From Muribaculaceae bacterium (GTDB lineage Bacteria; Bacteroidota; Bacteroidia; Bacteroidales; Muribaculaceae): a stretch of 38,151 nucleotides of DNA. Position numbers and translations under genes: made by a program. The notes under the pieces are model-generated. The model was not told the origin of the DNA. It did no database searches and was given only the letters and a program-made list of their open reading frames with translations. Positions within the stretch are counted from its first letter, which is position 1; every line of letters starts with the position of its first letter. Below, one piece after another: positions 1 to 6,812 of this stretch. The stretch is from positions 1-38,151 of the forward strand of contig JAFLTU010000022.1 of the NCBI GenBank assembly GCA_022509125.1. The letters run 5' to 3'.

Positions 1-56
1 GGTAGAGCATTTCATTCGTAACGAAAAGGTCCTGGGTTCGAGTCCCAGTCGCGGCT
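1..56 (+). tRNA. tRNA-Thr(CGT), 3' part only
   Basis: The window opens inside a tRNA; the acceptor 5' strand and part of the D arm lie upstream. D-stem 3' strand GAGC at 5-8, anticodon stem 10-14/22-26 (one A-C mismatch next to the loop), loop 15-21 with anticodon CGT at 17-19, five-base variable loop, T arm 32-48 with loop TTCGAGT, acceptor 3' strand 49-55, discriminator T at 56. No CCA is encoded. It is the attachment site of the island that follows. Confidence 0.85.
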
Positions 57-57
57 C
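40..57 (+). repeat. attL: tRNA-proximal copy of the 18-bp direct repeat
   Basis: The sequence from the T-loop G at 40 through the discriminator at 56 plus one base (C57) is identical to 10755-10772. Flanking bases differ on both sides (C39 against T10754, A58 against G10773), so the repeat is exactly 18 bp. Confidence 0.8.
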
Positions 58-62
58 AAAAA

Positions 63-95
63 ATATCCTCTAATTCTCGGTGAATCAGAGGATAT
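63..95 (+). terminator. Intrinsic terminator just after tRNA-Thr, supplied by the island
   Basis: A 9-bp perfect stem (63-71 with 87-95) is extended inward by 73-76/82-85 after one mismatch, with a 5-base loop, and is followed by a T-rich run (97-104). It lies inside the island, so it appears to replace the native terminator at 10784-10816. Confidence 0.7.
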
Positions 96-105
96 CTTAT
101 TTTTA

Positions 106-125
106 TGTAGCCAAAGTGTAGCCAA
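106..125 (+). repeat. Tandem TGTAGCCAA repeat, 11-bp period, near left island end
   Basis: TGTAGCCAA occurs at 106-114 and again at 117-125, 11 bp apart (one helical turn), 48 bp inside attL. A different 10-mer with the same 11-bp period lies near the right end (10661-10681). These are candidates for recombinase arm-type or accessory-factor sites; this is inference from position and spacing only. Confidence 0.4.
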
Positions 126-205
126 TCTAAACGCATTAAAGAAAATCCAGTAAGGCATTTGTTTACCTTTTCTTTGGAATTGGTATCTATTTGAGATGGA
201 ATGAT

Positions 206-213
206 TAACTTTG
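206..213 (+). promoter_or_regulatory. -7 element for the LytTR gene
   Basis: TAACTTTG matches the Bacteroidales -7 consensus TAnnTTTG and sits 20 bases before the ATG at 234. The -33 element is poor (TTGG at 180-183). The surrounding ATTAACTTTG also occurs before kinase 2 (6783-6792), and nearly so before kinase 1. Confidence 0.55.
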
Positions 214-233
214 CAATTTAAAGGCGATGGGAT

Positions 234-596
234 ATGGCGAAGTACCTTTATTTGAATTCGAGAGATGAGTTTTTCAGAATAGACATTTCTAAGATTGTCT
301 ATTTTGAGGCGGACGGGAATTATACGCACATCTACCTCTCAAATAAGATGAAGGGTACGGTCTGTATGAATCTTCATACTATGCAGCAAACTCTTTCCGA
401 GAATCTCAAGGAAGCGGCTTCTATCTTTGCAAGGGTTGGGAAAAGTCATATCATCAATCTTTCTTATGTTTATAATATTGCTATTCTTCGCCAGAAACTG
501 ACTCTTTCTGATGGAGAGAATTTCTCTTTTACCGTTTCTATTTCAAAAGATGCTTTGAAGAAGTTGAGGGAACTTTTTATTGGGAGTCTGACATAA
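234..596 (+). CDS. Stand-alone LytTR-domain DNA-binding regulator
   Basis: This 120-residue protein consists almost entirely of a LytTR (AgrA C-terminal type) DNA-binding domain: an N-terminal strand motif DEFFRI, then the conserved block IVYFEADGNYTHIYL (about 22-36), ARVGKSHIINLSYV (about 66-79) and the C-terminal VSISKDALKKL. There is no receiver or membrane domain, so the signal is not sensed through a classical response-regulator phosphosite. It is the first gene of the island, preceded by a Bacteroidales -7 element and followed by a terminator-like palindrome, so it is probably its own transcript. Inference: it controls island genes, several of which share its promoter-like ATTAACTTT motif. 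The family call is solid; the targets are unknown. Confidence 0.85.
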   Translation: MAKYLYLNSRDEFFRIDISKIVYFEADGNYTHIYLSNKMKGTVCMNLHTMQQTLSENLKEAASIFARVGKSHIINLSYVYNIAILRQKLTLSDGENFSFTVSISKDALKKLRELFIGSLT

Positions 597-634
597 GTAG
601 GGACATGGCGTGCCATGTCTTTTCTAGTAGGGAC
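596..634 (+). terminator. Terminator-like palindrome inside a short direct repeat
   Basis: An 8-bp stem (602-609 with 612-619) is followed by TTTT (620-623), directly after the LytTR stop. The 9-mer AGTAGGGAC occurs at 596-604 and 626-634, flanking the hairpin, so the element also looks like a small REP-type repeat. It probably ends the LytTR transcript. Confidence 0.6.
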
Positions 635-659
635 CAATTTATTTTTGTGATTTCTTAAA

Positions 660-1478
660 ATGAAAGAATTTATTGAAAAGCTTAAAGGGAAAGAAATATT
701 TGTTGGCCGTGAAAGCGGAACTGACAGATTGCTTGTTTACCTTTCTATAAATGGTCAGATTAAAGTTGTTCACATTGGAAATCCGGGAAGTGTTCCGAAA
801 TCTGTCAGCCGGGCTATTCCAAATCAAAACAAAGCTCACATTTCTATTAAGATTGATGATAATGGAAATATTAATGTTTCCAATCTAAAACCGGAGAATG
901 TAACTTTTGTAAATGGTTCTCCGATTGTTTCTAAAAGGATTTCTGAGGATGACAAGGTAGAATTGGGAGCTGACCATTACCAACTACCTTTAAATATTCT
1001 CCTTCAATCCGCTCAAAAGCTTGGTCAACCACTTGAACCAAACCCTACACCGAAACCGGAAGTAAAAACCTTCAACATTACCCATCTTGAAAAGGTCTGG
1101 AATGATTTTCATGAAGGGGATTTAGCCATTAAAGATAAGCAACATAAAATGGGCTTACAACAACGGATTCCGATTTTCTTCACTATCGGTGCCGGTGCCT
1201 TGACTTCCGTTGCCTGGTCATTAGGTTGGGGCGAATGGATAAGAATAGTTTCAATATGTCTAACTGGAATCGGGTTGCTTTTGATGATTTATTTCTTTAT
1301 TCAATCATCAAAATTTAACCCTGTTCGAGAAACGGATAAACTCAGGGAAGATTTCCAAAATAGATATGTTTGCCCGAATCCAGAATGCCATCGCTTCCTT
1401 GGAAATTATTCCTATACCATGATGAAAAATCAATTCAAAATGGAATGCCCCTATTGCAAATCAAAATTTAAAGAATAA
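660..1478 (+). CDS. FHA-like membrane protein with C-terminal zinc ribbon
   Basis: 272 residues in three parts. Residues about 10-112 resemble a divergent FHA phosphothreonine-binding domain: GR at 16-17, SR at 50-51, a KAHISI strand at 58-63, NG at 85-86, and a DDKVEL strand near the end. Two membrane segments follow a charged linker (about 170-188 and 193-214). The tail holds a four-cysteine zinc ribbon (C238, C243, C263, C266; C-x4-C and C-x2-C). No signal peptide, so FHA and ribbon probably both face the cytoplasm, linked by a membrane hairpin. Inference: it recruits a phosphorylated partner, such as an island kinase, to the inner membrane. The FHA call is less sure than for the 9159-9719 protein because SR and H are separated by an insertion. 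Confidence 0.65.
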   Translation: MKEFIEKLKGKEIFVGRESGTDRLLVYLSINGQIKVVHIGNPGSVPKSVSRAIPNQNKAHISIKIDDNGNINVSNLKPENVTFVNGSPIVSKRISEDDKVELGADHYQLPLNILLQSAQKLGQPLEPNPTPKPEVKTFNITHLEKVWNDFHEGDLAIKDKQHKMGLQQRIPIFFTIGAGALTSVAWSLGWGEWIRIVSICLTGIGLLLMIYFFIQSSKFNPVRETDKLREDFQNRYVCPNPECHRFLGNYSYTMMKNQFKMECPYCKSKFKE

Positions 1479-1494
1479 TCTAAAAATTAAAATT

Positions 1495-1941
1495 ATGATA
1501 AAAGAAGATTTCGAAGGAATGTTATACACTCCATCATTGAAAGATCCATTTTCAATGAATCAATCAAGTTTTAATGCATTCCATCAAGTGCGTTGTCTTA
1601 CAACCAATACGTATAATGGAAATATTTCTAAGGAATTGGTGTTGACTGATTATAGTTCTAAAGAAAAATACTCTAAAAATCAATGGGTTTTGGAGAGCAT
1701 AAAATTGTATTATAATTGGTATGATTTGGGAGTAACACATATTGAAGTTACTGATCCTATGGGAAATAAAGCTACATTTAATTTGAGTGATTTTAATAAA
1801 GAAATAATTAAAAGACCGGTAAAAGTTGATTTTTGTGTAACCACAGGATATAGAGTTTGCGAGGCAATAGAAGGTTTTGATATACTTTCTCAAAATTCTT
1901 CCATAGAGGAATTAAAAGAACAAGGTTACAAAACAAAATAA
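1495..1941 (+). CDS. Hypothetical protein, 148 residues
   Basis: I do not recognise a family. The protein has no signal peptide or membrane segment, is mixed alpha/beta in appearance, and carries aromatic-rich stretches (KLYYNWYDLG near 77-86). It starts 16 bases after the FHA-like gene and is followed 31 bases later by the secreted FGE-fold gene, so it is probably co-transcribed with both. Codon use and AT content match its neighbours. A cytoplasmic partner of the FHA-like protein is possible, but nothing in the sequence shows it. Confidence 0.6.
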   Translation: MIKEDFEGMLYTPSLKDPFSMNQSSFNAFHQVRCLTTNTYNGNISKELVLTDYSSKEKYSKNQWVLESIKLYYNWYDLGVTHIEVTDPMGNKATFNLSDFNKEIIKRPVKVDFCVTTGYRVCEAIEGFDILSQNSSIEELKEQGYKTK

Positions 1942-1972
1942 ATTTGTTTGAAATAATAAAGAATTATATTCT

Positions 1973-2839
1973 ATGACCTACCAAATTTTCTTTAGAAGTC
2001 TTGTAATGCTATTGGGAATAATATTGCCTTCCCTTTCTTGGGGACAAGGTCAGATTACAAGACCTTCCCAGACTACTTCAAAAAAGAGTCAATCAAACAA
2101 GAAAGTCGAACCCATTTTGCCGAACTCTACAGAGACTATTAATGGGATTACTGTAAATTGGAATGGAGTAACTCAAAATCAAAAATCCGCAATATCCTGT
2201 CTTCTCAATAATTTGGTATATGTGCAAGGAGGAAGTTACATGATGGGGTACGATAATTCAGATGCCTCCAAGGATGAAAAACCAGTTCACCCTGAAACTG
2301 TTAGATCATTCCGCATAGACAAATTTGAAGTTACACAGAAACTTTGGCAAGCTGTAATGGGGAATAATCCGTCTAATTTTACAGGTGAAAACTTACCTGT
2401 TGATAATGTGTCAAGGAACGATTGTCAGAATTTTATAAAGAAACTTAACCGTTTGACTGGATTGAATTTCCGCTTACCTACAGAAGTTGAATGGGAATAC
2501 GCAGCAAGAGGTGGCAATAAATCTAAAGGTTATAAATATAGTGGAGGTGATACATTAAATAATGTTGCTTGGTATTATAACAATAGTGGACAAACAACTC
2601 ATCCTGTAGGGTCAAAGAGCCCTAATGAACTGGGTATTTACGATATGACTGGAAATGTTTATGAGTGGACCTCTGATAACTACTCTTCAGATTATAACTC
2701 ACCCAGGAACAAAGAGAGTTATGTTCATCGTGGTGGGGCTTGGATTAGCCTCAACACGGCATCAAGGGTGTCACAGCGTGAATATTTTTTTAGTCCGACG
2801 ACCAGAAGTTCTTTCCTAGGATTCCGTCTCGTGCTTTAA
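1973..2839 (+). CDS. Secreted FGE-sulfatase/C-type-lectin-fold protein with variable-region-like C-terminus
   Basis: 288 residues. An N-terminal signal peptide (about 1-24, ending SWG) is followed by a GQGQITRP motif, a polar linker, and a formylglycine-generating-enzyme-like (SUMF1) domain from about residue 80: QGGSYMMGYDN, EVTQKLWQAVMG, FRLPTEVEWEYAARGG, DMTGNVYEWTSDNY, HRGGAW and the terminal GFRLVL. The usual Cys of the NVWEWC motif is Thr and the RGGSW...C region has Ser, so it is probably not a catalytic FGE but a binding scaffold. The last 30 codons resemble the variable region of DGR target proteins. The GQGxIxRP motif is shared with the convergently oriented secreted protein at 3719-4399. 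Last gene of the left rightward group. Confidence 0.8.
   Translation: MTYQIFFRSLVMLLGIILPSLSWGQGQITRPSQTTSKKSQSNKKVEPILPNSTETINGITVNWNGVTQNQKSAISCLLNNLVYVQGGSYMMGYDNSDASKDEKPVHPETVRSFRIDKFEVTQKLWQAVMGNNPSNFTGENLPVDNVSRNDCQNFIKKLNRLTGLNFRLPTEVEWEYAARGGNKSKGYKYSGGDTLNNVAWYYNNSGQTTHPVGSKSPNELGIYDMTGNVYEWTSDNYSSDYNSPRNKESYVHRGGAWISLNTASRVSQREYFFSPTTRSSFLGFRLVL
2744..2818 (+). other. DGR-type variable-region-like segment
   Basis: Between the fixed anchors RGGAW and GFRLVL, most codons at the positions that are Asn in typical templates end in C or T (ATT, AGC, CTC, AAC, TAT, TTT, TTT, AGT, AGT, TCT, TTC), and CTA stands where templates have ATA. This is what adenine-directed diversification of AAC/AAT-rich template codons leaves. 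No template repeat or reverse transcriptase is seen in this window. Ordinary divergence in the FGE fold is the alternative. Confidence 0.4.
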
Positions 2840-3095
2840 AGTTATATTATGAGTCTGATCTTTTTTCTGTTAGTAACTCAGGTATTTGTAATTTGTAAGT
2901 TGAGACCAAAATGTAAATGATGATGTTACATTCTTTTATTCTTTTTAATATTGACTTTCTTTACTAATATCTTTATCAAATTGCACTTTTTCTTTGGCTA
3001 CTAAATCTCCTAAAACAAAATATGATCCGTAGTCATAGGGTTGGATGGTTTTAAATTACAAGAAACCAATCTTACAAAATTGTGAGATCCTATAT

Positions 3096-3710
3096 TTAAT
3101 AATCCATCATACTCCTATTATATTCATCTTCCATTTCTTTGTTATATAATTCCAACATTTCTAATTCTTGTCTCTGCATATCAAAAAAATTACTTATTTT
3201 ATCCATAACAATTTTAAAATTATCTATGTCAAAGTTAAGAAGATTGTGTAACGGTTTCATTTTTTTATCTACAGGGTATCTAAAACTCATAGAAGTAGCA
3301 TCTATTGAATTAAACTCCAATAATAAATTTCTTACAATAGAAAATATTTTTTTATCATAATTTGTATTTATCAATGGAATTACATCTATTACATATTTAT
3401 CATAAAGTTTTATCAAATCATGAACTTGGTCATATTCTGCTTTAACATAAGATTCTTTCTTACCATAATAAGTTAATTCTTTAATTCTTAATTCCAAAAA
3501 TTGGCGATAACAGAAAGCCATTACATTAACCATAAATGGCTTATAAAATTGTTCACTCTCTTTAATTTTATCATAAATTATTGATGCAGTCCATCTATAA
3601 CCTTCAGATAACTTAAAGAAACTTTCAATACCAGATGAAGCCCATTTGTTATTATTCATCTCAGGAATAAACAATTGGTCATTCACATCAGGAAAATCAT
3701 TATTTCTCAT
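3096..3710 (-). CDS. Uncharacterised all-helical protein (HEPN-like appearance)
   Basis: 204 residues, no signal peptide or membrane segment, predicted mainly helical. Recognisable blocks: AFCYRQFLELRIKEL (about 65-79), a following HDLIKL (about 97-102), FNSIDATSMSFRYP (about 134-147) and a C-terminal helix rich in Glu and Met. I have seen this layout (ELRxKEL, then HDL, then SxSFRYP) in a widespread uncharacterised family, and the architecture is HEPN-like, but the HEPN RNase motif R-x4-6-H is not evident. It is the last gene of the leftward group, 8 bases after the secreted protein's stop. Function unknown; a role in stress response or defence is only a guess from context. Confidence 0.6.
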   Translation of the reverse strand: MRNNDFPDVNDQLFIPEMNNNKWASSGIESFFKLSEGYRWTASIIYDKIKESEQFYKPFMVNVMAFCYRQFLELRIKELTYYGKKESYVKAEYDQVHDLIKLYDKYVIDVIPLINTNYDKKIFSIVRNLLLEFNSIDATSMSFRYPVDKKMKPLHNLLNFDIDNFKIVMDKISNFFDMQRQELEMLELYNKEMEDEYNRSMMDY

Positions 3711-3718
3711 AGTATTTT

Positions 3719-4399
3719 TTATTTAAATACAGGCCTAATGCTATTTCCAAAAGCTCGGTCACAATTATTGATAAAAATAAAATCTTTACCAAAATTAAGA
3801 TTATCTGAACTTTTACCAACACGTGTTTCTATATCAGTAGTTGGAGTAGAACTCCAATAATTTGCTCCTTCATTAAGGAAATCAATTTTACCACCCCAAT
3901 AATTACCAGAAGCGGGAAGAAATATTGATTTACCATTTGGACCGGTTATTTTATACCCACAATGTCCATTAAAAACTTTCCACTCCCATCTACATTTATT
4001 TTTTAATTCAATAAAATCTTTTTTTGAGGGTAAACACCATCCTGAACCCCACAAATAAGTAGGAGCATCGTATTTTGGATTTTTAGTTATATCGCCAAAT
4101 GATCCATAATTTTTACAGTTATTATAATTATATAAATTTCTCATTTGAATTTCTCCCCAAGCAAAATGATCTCCATAATCATAATATTTTTCAGCACCTA
4201 TGTTACAAGTTGCCCATTTTATTTTACTGGGAAGTCCAAGATCCACATAACCATGTCCATTAATATACCCATCTGGATTACTAATAGATTTACTTTTTTG
4301 GGATGATATGGACTCCTGAGGTCGTTGAATTTTTCCTTGTCCATAAGTTGAATATGGAATAAAACAAACAAAAAGGCAGAATAAAAATTTTTTCATCAT
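3719..4399 (-). CDS. Secreted Fib_succ_major-type (lectin-fold) protein
   Basis: 226 residues. Signal peptide at about 1-20 (MMKKFLFCLFVCFIPYSTYG), then GQGKIQRP and a Ser/Lys linker, then the block GHGYVDLGLPSKIKWATCN with YGDHFAWGE, characteristic of the Fibrobacter succinogenes major paralogous domain common in Bacteroidetes. Further marks are YLWGSGWCLPSKKDF, an ANYWSST motif and the terminal SIRPVF. The family has a C-type-lectin-like fold related to the FGE fold, so both secreted island proteins share a fold class and the GQGxIxRP motif. It starts 7 bases after the stop of the MORN kinase, suggesting a coupled kinase-ectodomain function. Exported to the periplasm or surface; ligand unknown. 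Confidence 0.75.
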   Translation of the reverse strand: MMKKFLFCLFVCFIPYSTYGQGKIQRPQESISSQKSKSISNPDGYINGHGYVDLGLPSKIKWATCNIGAEKYYDYGDHFAWGEIQMRNLYNYNNCKNYGSFGDITKNPKYDAPTYLWGSGWCLPSKKDFIELKNKCRWEWKVFNGHCGYKITGPNGKSIFLPASGNYWGGKIDFLNEGANYWSSTPTTDIETRVGKSSDNLNFGKDFIFINNCDRAFGNSIRPVFK

Positions 4400-4406
4400 A
4401 TTATTT

Positions 4407-5951
4407 TTAAATTATTTTTCCGTTTTTATCATACCATTTCCCTTCCGAAGGTTGTCCATTTTTGAAAGTTCCCTCAAAATATTCTCCAGTAGAAGATATC
4501 GTATATCTTCCATGATTATATTCATCATTTATAAAAGTCCCTTTAAAAGTATCTCCACTACTATGGATATAATTGGCTGGCCCATACATTCTACCATGAC
4601 TCCATACACCATCATAAACTTTTCCCTCTCCGGTTTCCCAGGTAGCAATACCATGCCCATTTGGCAAATTGTCATCATCTACTTCACCCGTATATGAACA
4701 CAATCCAAGAGAACTTTTATAGGCAAGGTTTTCTACTCTTTTAGGGGTATTTACGACGACATCTTCATCAGTAGGAGTATTATTTTTAGGATTTGAATTT
4801 CCAGTAGAGGAGAAAACAGCAATTAATACTCCCCCGGTAATAACAACTAATGTAATACATAATCCAACGATGGACAATTTATGTTTCTTGAAGTAAGACG
4901 GGAAATTGTATTTTCTTCTTCGGTTCCCTAGATTGCCGTTATTTTTATTTCTTATATTATTTTTATCGGAAGTCTGGAGACTTCCATTCCTATTTTCGGA
5001 AACAGGAATGTTTCCGTTCCTACTGTTTTCGGAAGTCGAGAGACTTCTGTTCCTATTGGGAACTTCTATGACTGTGGCTACATCTTCAGGTTTTAGAGAA
5101 GATATGAAAGCTTTTACAGTTTCATGGCGTTGCCTCCGTTTTGTTGACATTGCCTTTGAAAGCGGATATTTCAAGAAATACGGAAAGCCTTCTGGGAAGG
5201 ATAACGGATTTTCGATTAAATCAGTGGCATGTGGAGGAACTTTTCCGGAAACAATATAATAAAGAGTGGCAGCTAAGGAATAGACATCCGTCTGGGGTGA
5301 AAATTCTTTTACTCCGCCTTCCTTATATTGTTCAAAAGGGGCATAGCCATGACTGATACCGGTTGGGGTGGTTGAGGTTTGCAATCCTTCAGAATCGTAT
5401 TGTTTGGAAAGGCCGAAGTCAATTAAAATTGGTGAGTCGTCCTTTCGACGAATCATTATGTTGGCCGGTTTTATGTCAAGGTGGTTGATGTGATGTTCGT
5501 GCACATAATTCAGTGCGTTCCCAACCTCAGTGATATATTTTATGGCTTTTTCAATAGCTAATGGACCATCTCTTTTAACTATTTCCGAAAGGTTCTCCCC
5601 CTCGATATAATCCATCACATAATATGCTGTGTTGTTTTCTTCGAAAACAGCATGTATGGTGATTATACCTTGATGTTGATCGAGGTTAGCTATATTTCTC
5701 GCTTCCTTGATAAACTTCTTCTTTAGTTTATCAACGAATTCAGCGGTGTTGGATGTTCCCAGAGTCACATGACTTGTGGTTTCATCTCGATCGCAATAAT
5801 CCTTTGGGAAGAATTCTTTGATAGCTCTTAACCTTTCAAGACCTAGATCAGTTGCAAGATAAGTTATTCCGAATCCTCCGGAACCCAAAATCCTCTCGAT
5901 TCGATACATTCCATGGTGTAAAAGAGTGCCTTTTTTTAATCCACTAGCCAT
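4407..5951 (-). CDS. Transmembrane Ser/Thr protein kinase with external MORN repeats
   Basis: 514 residues. Kinase domain about 16-285: G-loop GSGGFG (23-28), Lys45 in AIKEFFPKD, helix-C Glu83 in FIKEARNI, catalytic loop HLDIKPAN (157-164; HLD, so not an RD kinase), DFG at 178-180, and activation-segment GYAPFEQY. A Ser/Thr/Asn-rich linker of repeated units (about 298-334) leads to one membrane segment (359-380). The exported C-terminus carries MORN-type repeats from about 419 (YTGEV, VYDGVW, TFKGTF, YFEGTF spaced about 20-23 residues). It looks like a one-pass receptor kinase sensing an envelope signal. Seventeen bases follow the PIN toxin gene, and the secreted Fib_succ_major gene starts 7 bases later. 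A TAACTTTA -7-like element (minus strand, 5964-5971) may give it its own promoter. Confidence 0.9.
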   Translation of the reverse strand: MASGLKKGTLLHHGMYRIERILGSGGFGITYLATDLGLERLRAIKEFFPKDYCDRDETTSHVTLGTSNTAEFVDKLKKKFIKEARNIANLDQHQGIITIHAVFEENNTAYYVMDYIEGENLSEIVKRDGPLAIEKAIKYITEVGNALNYVHEHHINHLDIKPANIMIRRKDDSPILIDFGLSKQYDSEGLQTSTTPTGISHGYAPFEQYKEGGVKEFSPQTDVYSLAATLYYIVSGKVPPHATDLIENPLSFPEGFPYFLKYPLSKAMSTKRRQRHETVKAFISSLKPEDVATVIEVPNRNRSLSTSENSRNGNIPVSENRNGSLQTSDKNNIRNKNNGNLGNRRRKYNFPSYFKKHKLSIVGLCITLVVITGGVLIAVFSSTGNSNPKNNTPTDEDVVVNTPKRVENLAYKSSLGLCSYTGEVDDDNLPNGHGIATWETGEGKVYDGVWSHGRMYGPANYIHSSGDTFKGTFINDEYNHGRYTISSTGEYFEGTFKNGQPSEGKWYDKNGKII

Positions 5952-5968
5952 GTTCTTATGATGTAAAG

Positions 5969-6385
5969 TTAATTGGAATTCAGATATTTTTCTCTAAAAT
6001 CTGTAGGTGACAAAACGGGAATATTGGAAAAGGCAAAATGTTTTTCATTTCTCGTGATAATAAAATCACATTTAGATGAAACAGCAGATTGGTATTGTAA
6101 AATATCCTCAAAATCAGGACCTTCTATTTCAATAGCATCTTGTATTTGTTTCTTATTATTCGGTACTACTTCGAAAAGTTCTATAACCATTTTTATATAG
6201 TTCCTTACAATTTCATATGGTTTCTTCCTCTCAATATATGCAAAGTTAGCGATAGAAAGATAACTTACATAGCATTTATAATTCTGTCTGGCAAGATCTT
6301 CAAGAAATTGTTGGGAACTTTCCTTGTATTCCTCTCTTTCCAGATAATCTAAAATGAAATTAGTATCAAGAAACAATCTTTTCAT
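5969..6385 (-). CDS. PIN-domain (VapC-like) ribonuclease toxin
   Basis: 138 residues, the usual size for a PIN toxin. Acidic active-site residues appear in order: Asp7 in FLDTNFILDYLER, the central PDFEDILQYQSA (about 99-110) and CDFIITRN (about 116-123), followed by the family-typical KHFAFSNIPVLSPTDF. PIN toxins cleave RNA with a metal ion held by these acids. The start codon overlaps the stop of the preceding small gene by 4 bases, the arrangement of a type II toxin-antitoxin pair. The pair may stabilise the island, or act as an effector of its signalling; the sequence does not distinguish these. Confidence 0.85.
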   Translation of the reverse strand: MKRLFLDTNFILDYLEREEYKESSQQFLEDLARQNYKCYVSYLSIANFAYIERKKPYEIVRNYIKMVIELFEVVPNNKKQIQDAIEIEGPDFEDILQYQSAVSSKCDFIITRNEKHFAFSNIPVLSPTDFREKYLNSN

Positions 6386-6636
6386 TTTGACATTATATAA
6401 CGGGTTCTTTCATCATTCATATCTATCATAGAAGAGTCAATACTATTACTTAATTCCCTCATCTTACGAATCCATTCCTCAGTTTTTTTGTCTGTTTTTT
6501 TCATAGATTTTCCTTTAGATTGAACTTTTACATCTTTTTTAAGAACCACATCTCCTATACCTTTGATATTTTTAATGATTTTCCTAAGAAAGGCAACATT
6601 AGCACCCGGTTCTATATTTACTATTAACTGATCCAT
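6382..6636 (-). CDS. Antitoxin partner of the PIN toxin
   Basis: 84 residues, highly charged. N-terminal half about 1-35 is a short beta-alpha module (LIVNIEPGANVAFLRKII), then a Lys-rich middle and a C-terminal helix (EEWIRKMRELSNSID) of the type that wraps around PIN toxins. It resembles small Bacteroidetes antitoxins found beside PIN genes. It overlaps the toxin start by 4 bases and is the first gene of the leftward group, with a Bacteroidales promoter 25 bases upstream. Identification rests mainly on this arrangement. Confidence 0.75.
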   Translation of the reverse strand: MDQLIVNIEPGANVAFLRKIIKNIKGIGDVVLKKDVKVQSKGKSMKKTDKKTEEWIRKMRELSNSIDSSMIDMNDERTRYIMSK

Positions 6637-6660
6637 TTTTATTCTTTTTCTTTATAGACG

Positions 6661-6692
6661 CAAAATTAGTTATGTTAGAATATAAGTGCAAG
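6661..6692 (-). promoter_or_regulatory. Promoter of the antitoxin-toxin-kinase group
   Basis: Read leftward, TAATTTTG (6668 down to 6661) fits the -7 consensus TAnnTTTG. A weak -33 element CTTG (6692-6689) lies 20 bases upstream. The antitoxin ATG at 6636 gives a leader of about 20 bases. Confidence 0.55.
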
Positions 6693-6784
6693 AGGTAATT
6701 AGATTTAACAGGAAAATTTCATGGAATAAACCGGATATTTCATACAATATTCCAATAAGACTCTAAATTTCTGATTATTTGAAT

Positions 6785-6792
6785 TAACTTTG
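6785..6792 (+). promoter_or_regulatory. -7 element for the second kinase gene
   Basis: TAACTTTG, embedded in ATTAACTTTGC exactly as before the LytTR gene (206-213), lies 20 bases before the ATG at 6813 in both cases. No good TTTG -33 element is present, which suits an activator-dependent promoter. Confidence 0.5.
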
Positions 6793-6812
6793 CTTATCTA
6801 AGTTTACCGAAT

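Noticed and set aside
12..329. 105-residue open frame on the minus strand across tRNA-Thr and the left island end
   Set aside because: It covers the tRNA, a terminator and the antisense of LytTR; its end (RDWDSNPGP) is a translated tRNA T arm, a well-known spurious peptide.
1973..2839. Active formylglycine-generating enzyme or sulfatase activator
   Set aside because: The cysteines expected in the NVWEWC and RGGSW regions are Thr and Ser, and no sulfatase gene is nearby.
2849..2920. 23-codon hydrophobic open frame after the FGE-fold gene (MSLIFFLLVTQVFV start)
   Set aside because: It looks like a small membrane peptide, but has no clear ribosome site and could arise by chance in AT-rich sequence; not supported enough to annotate.
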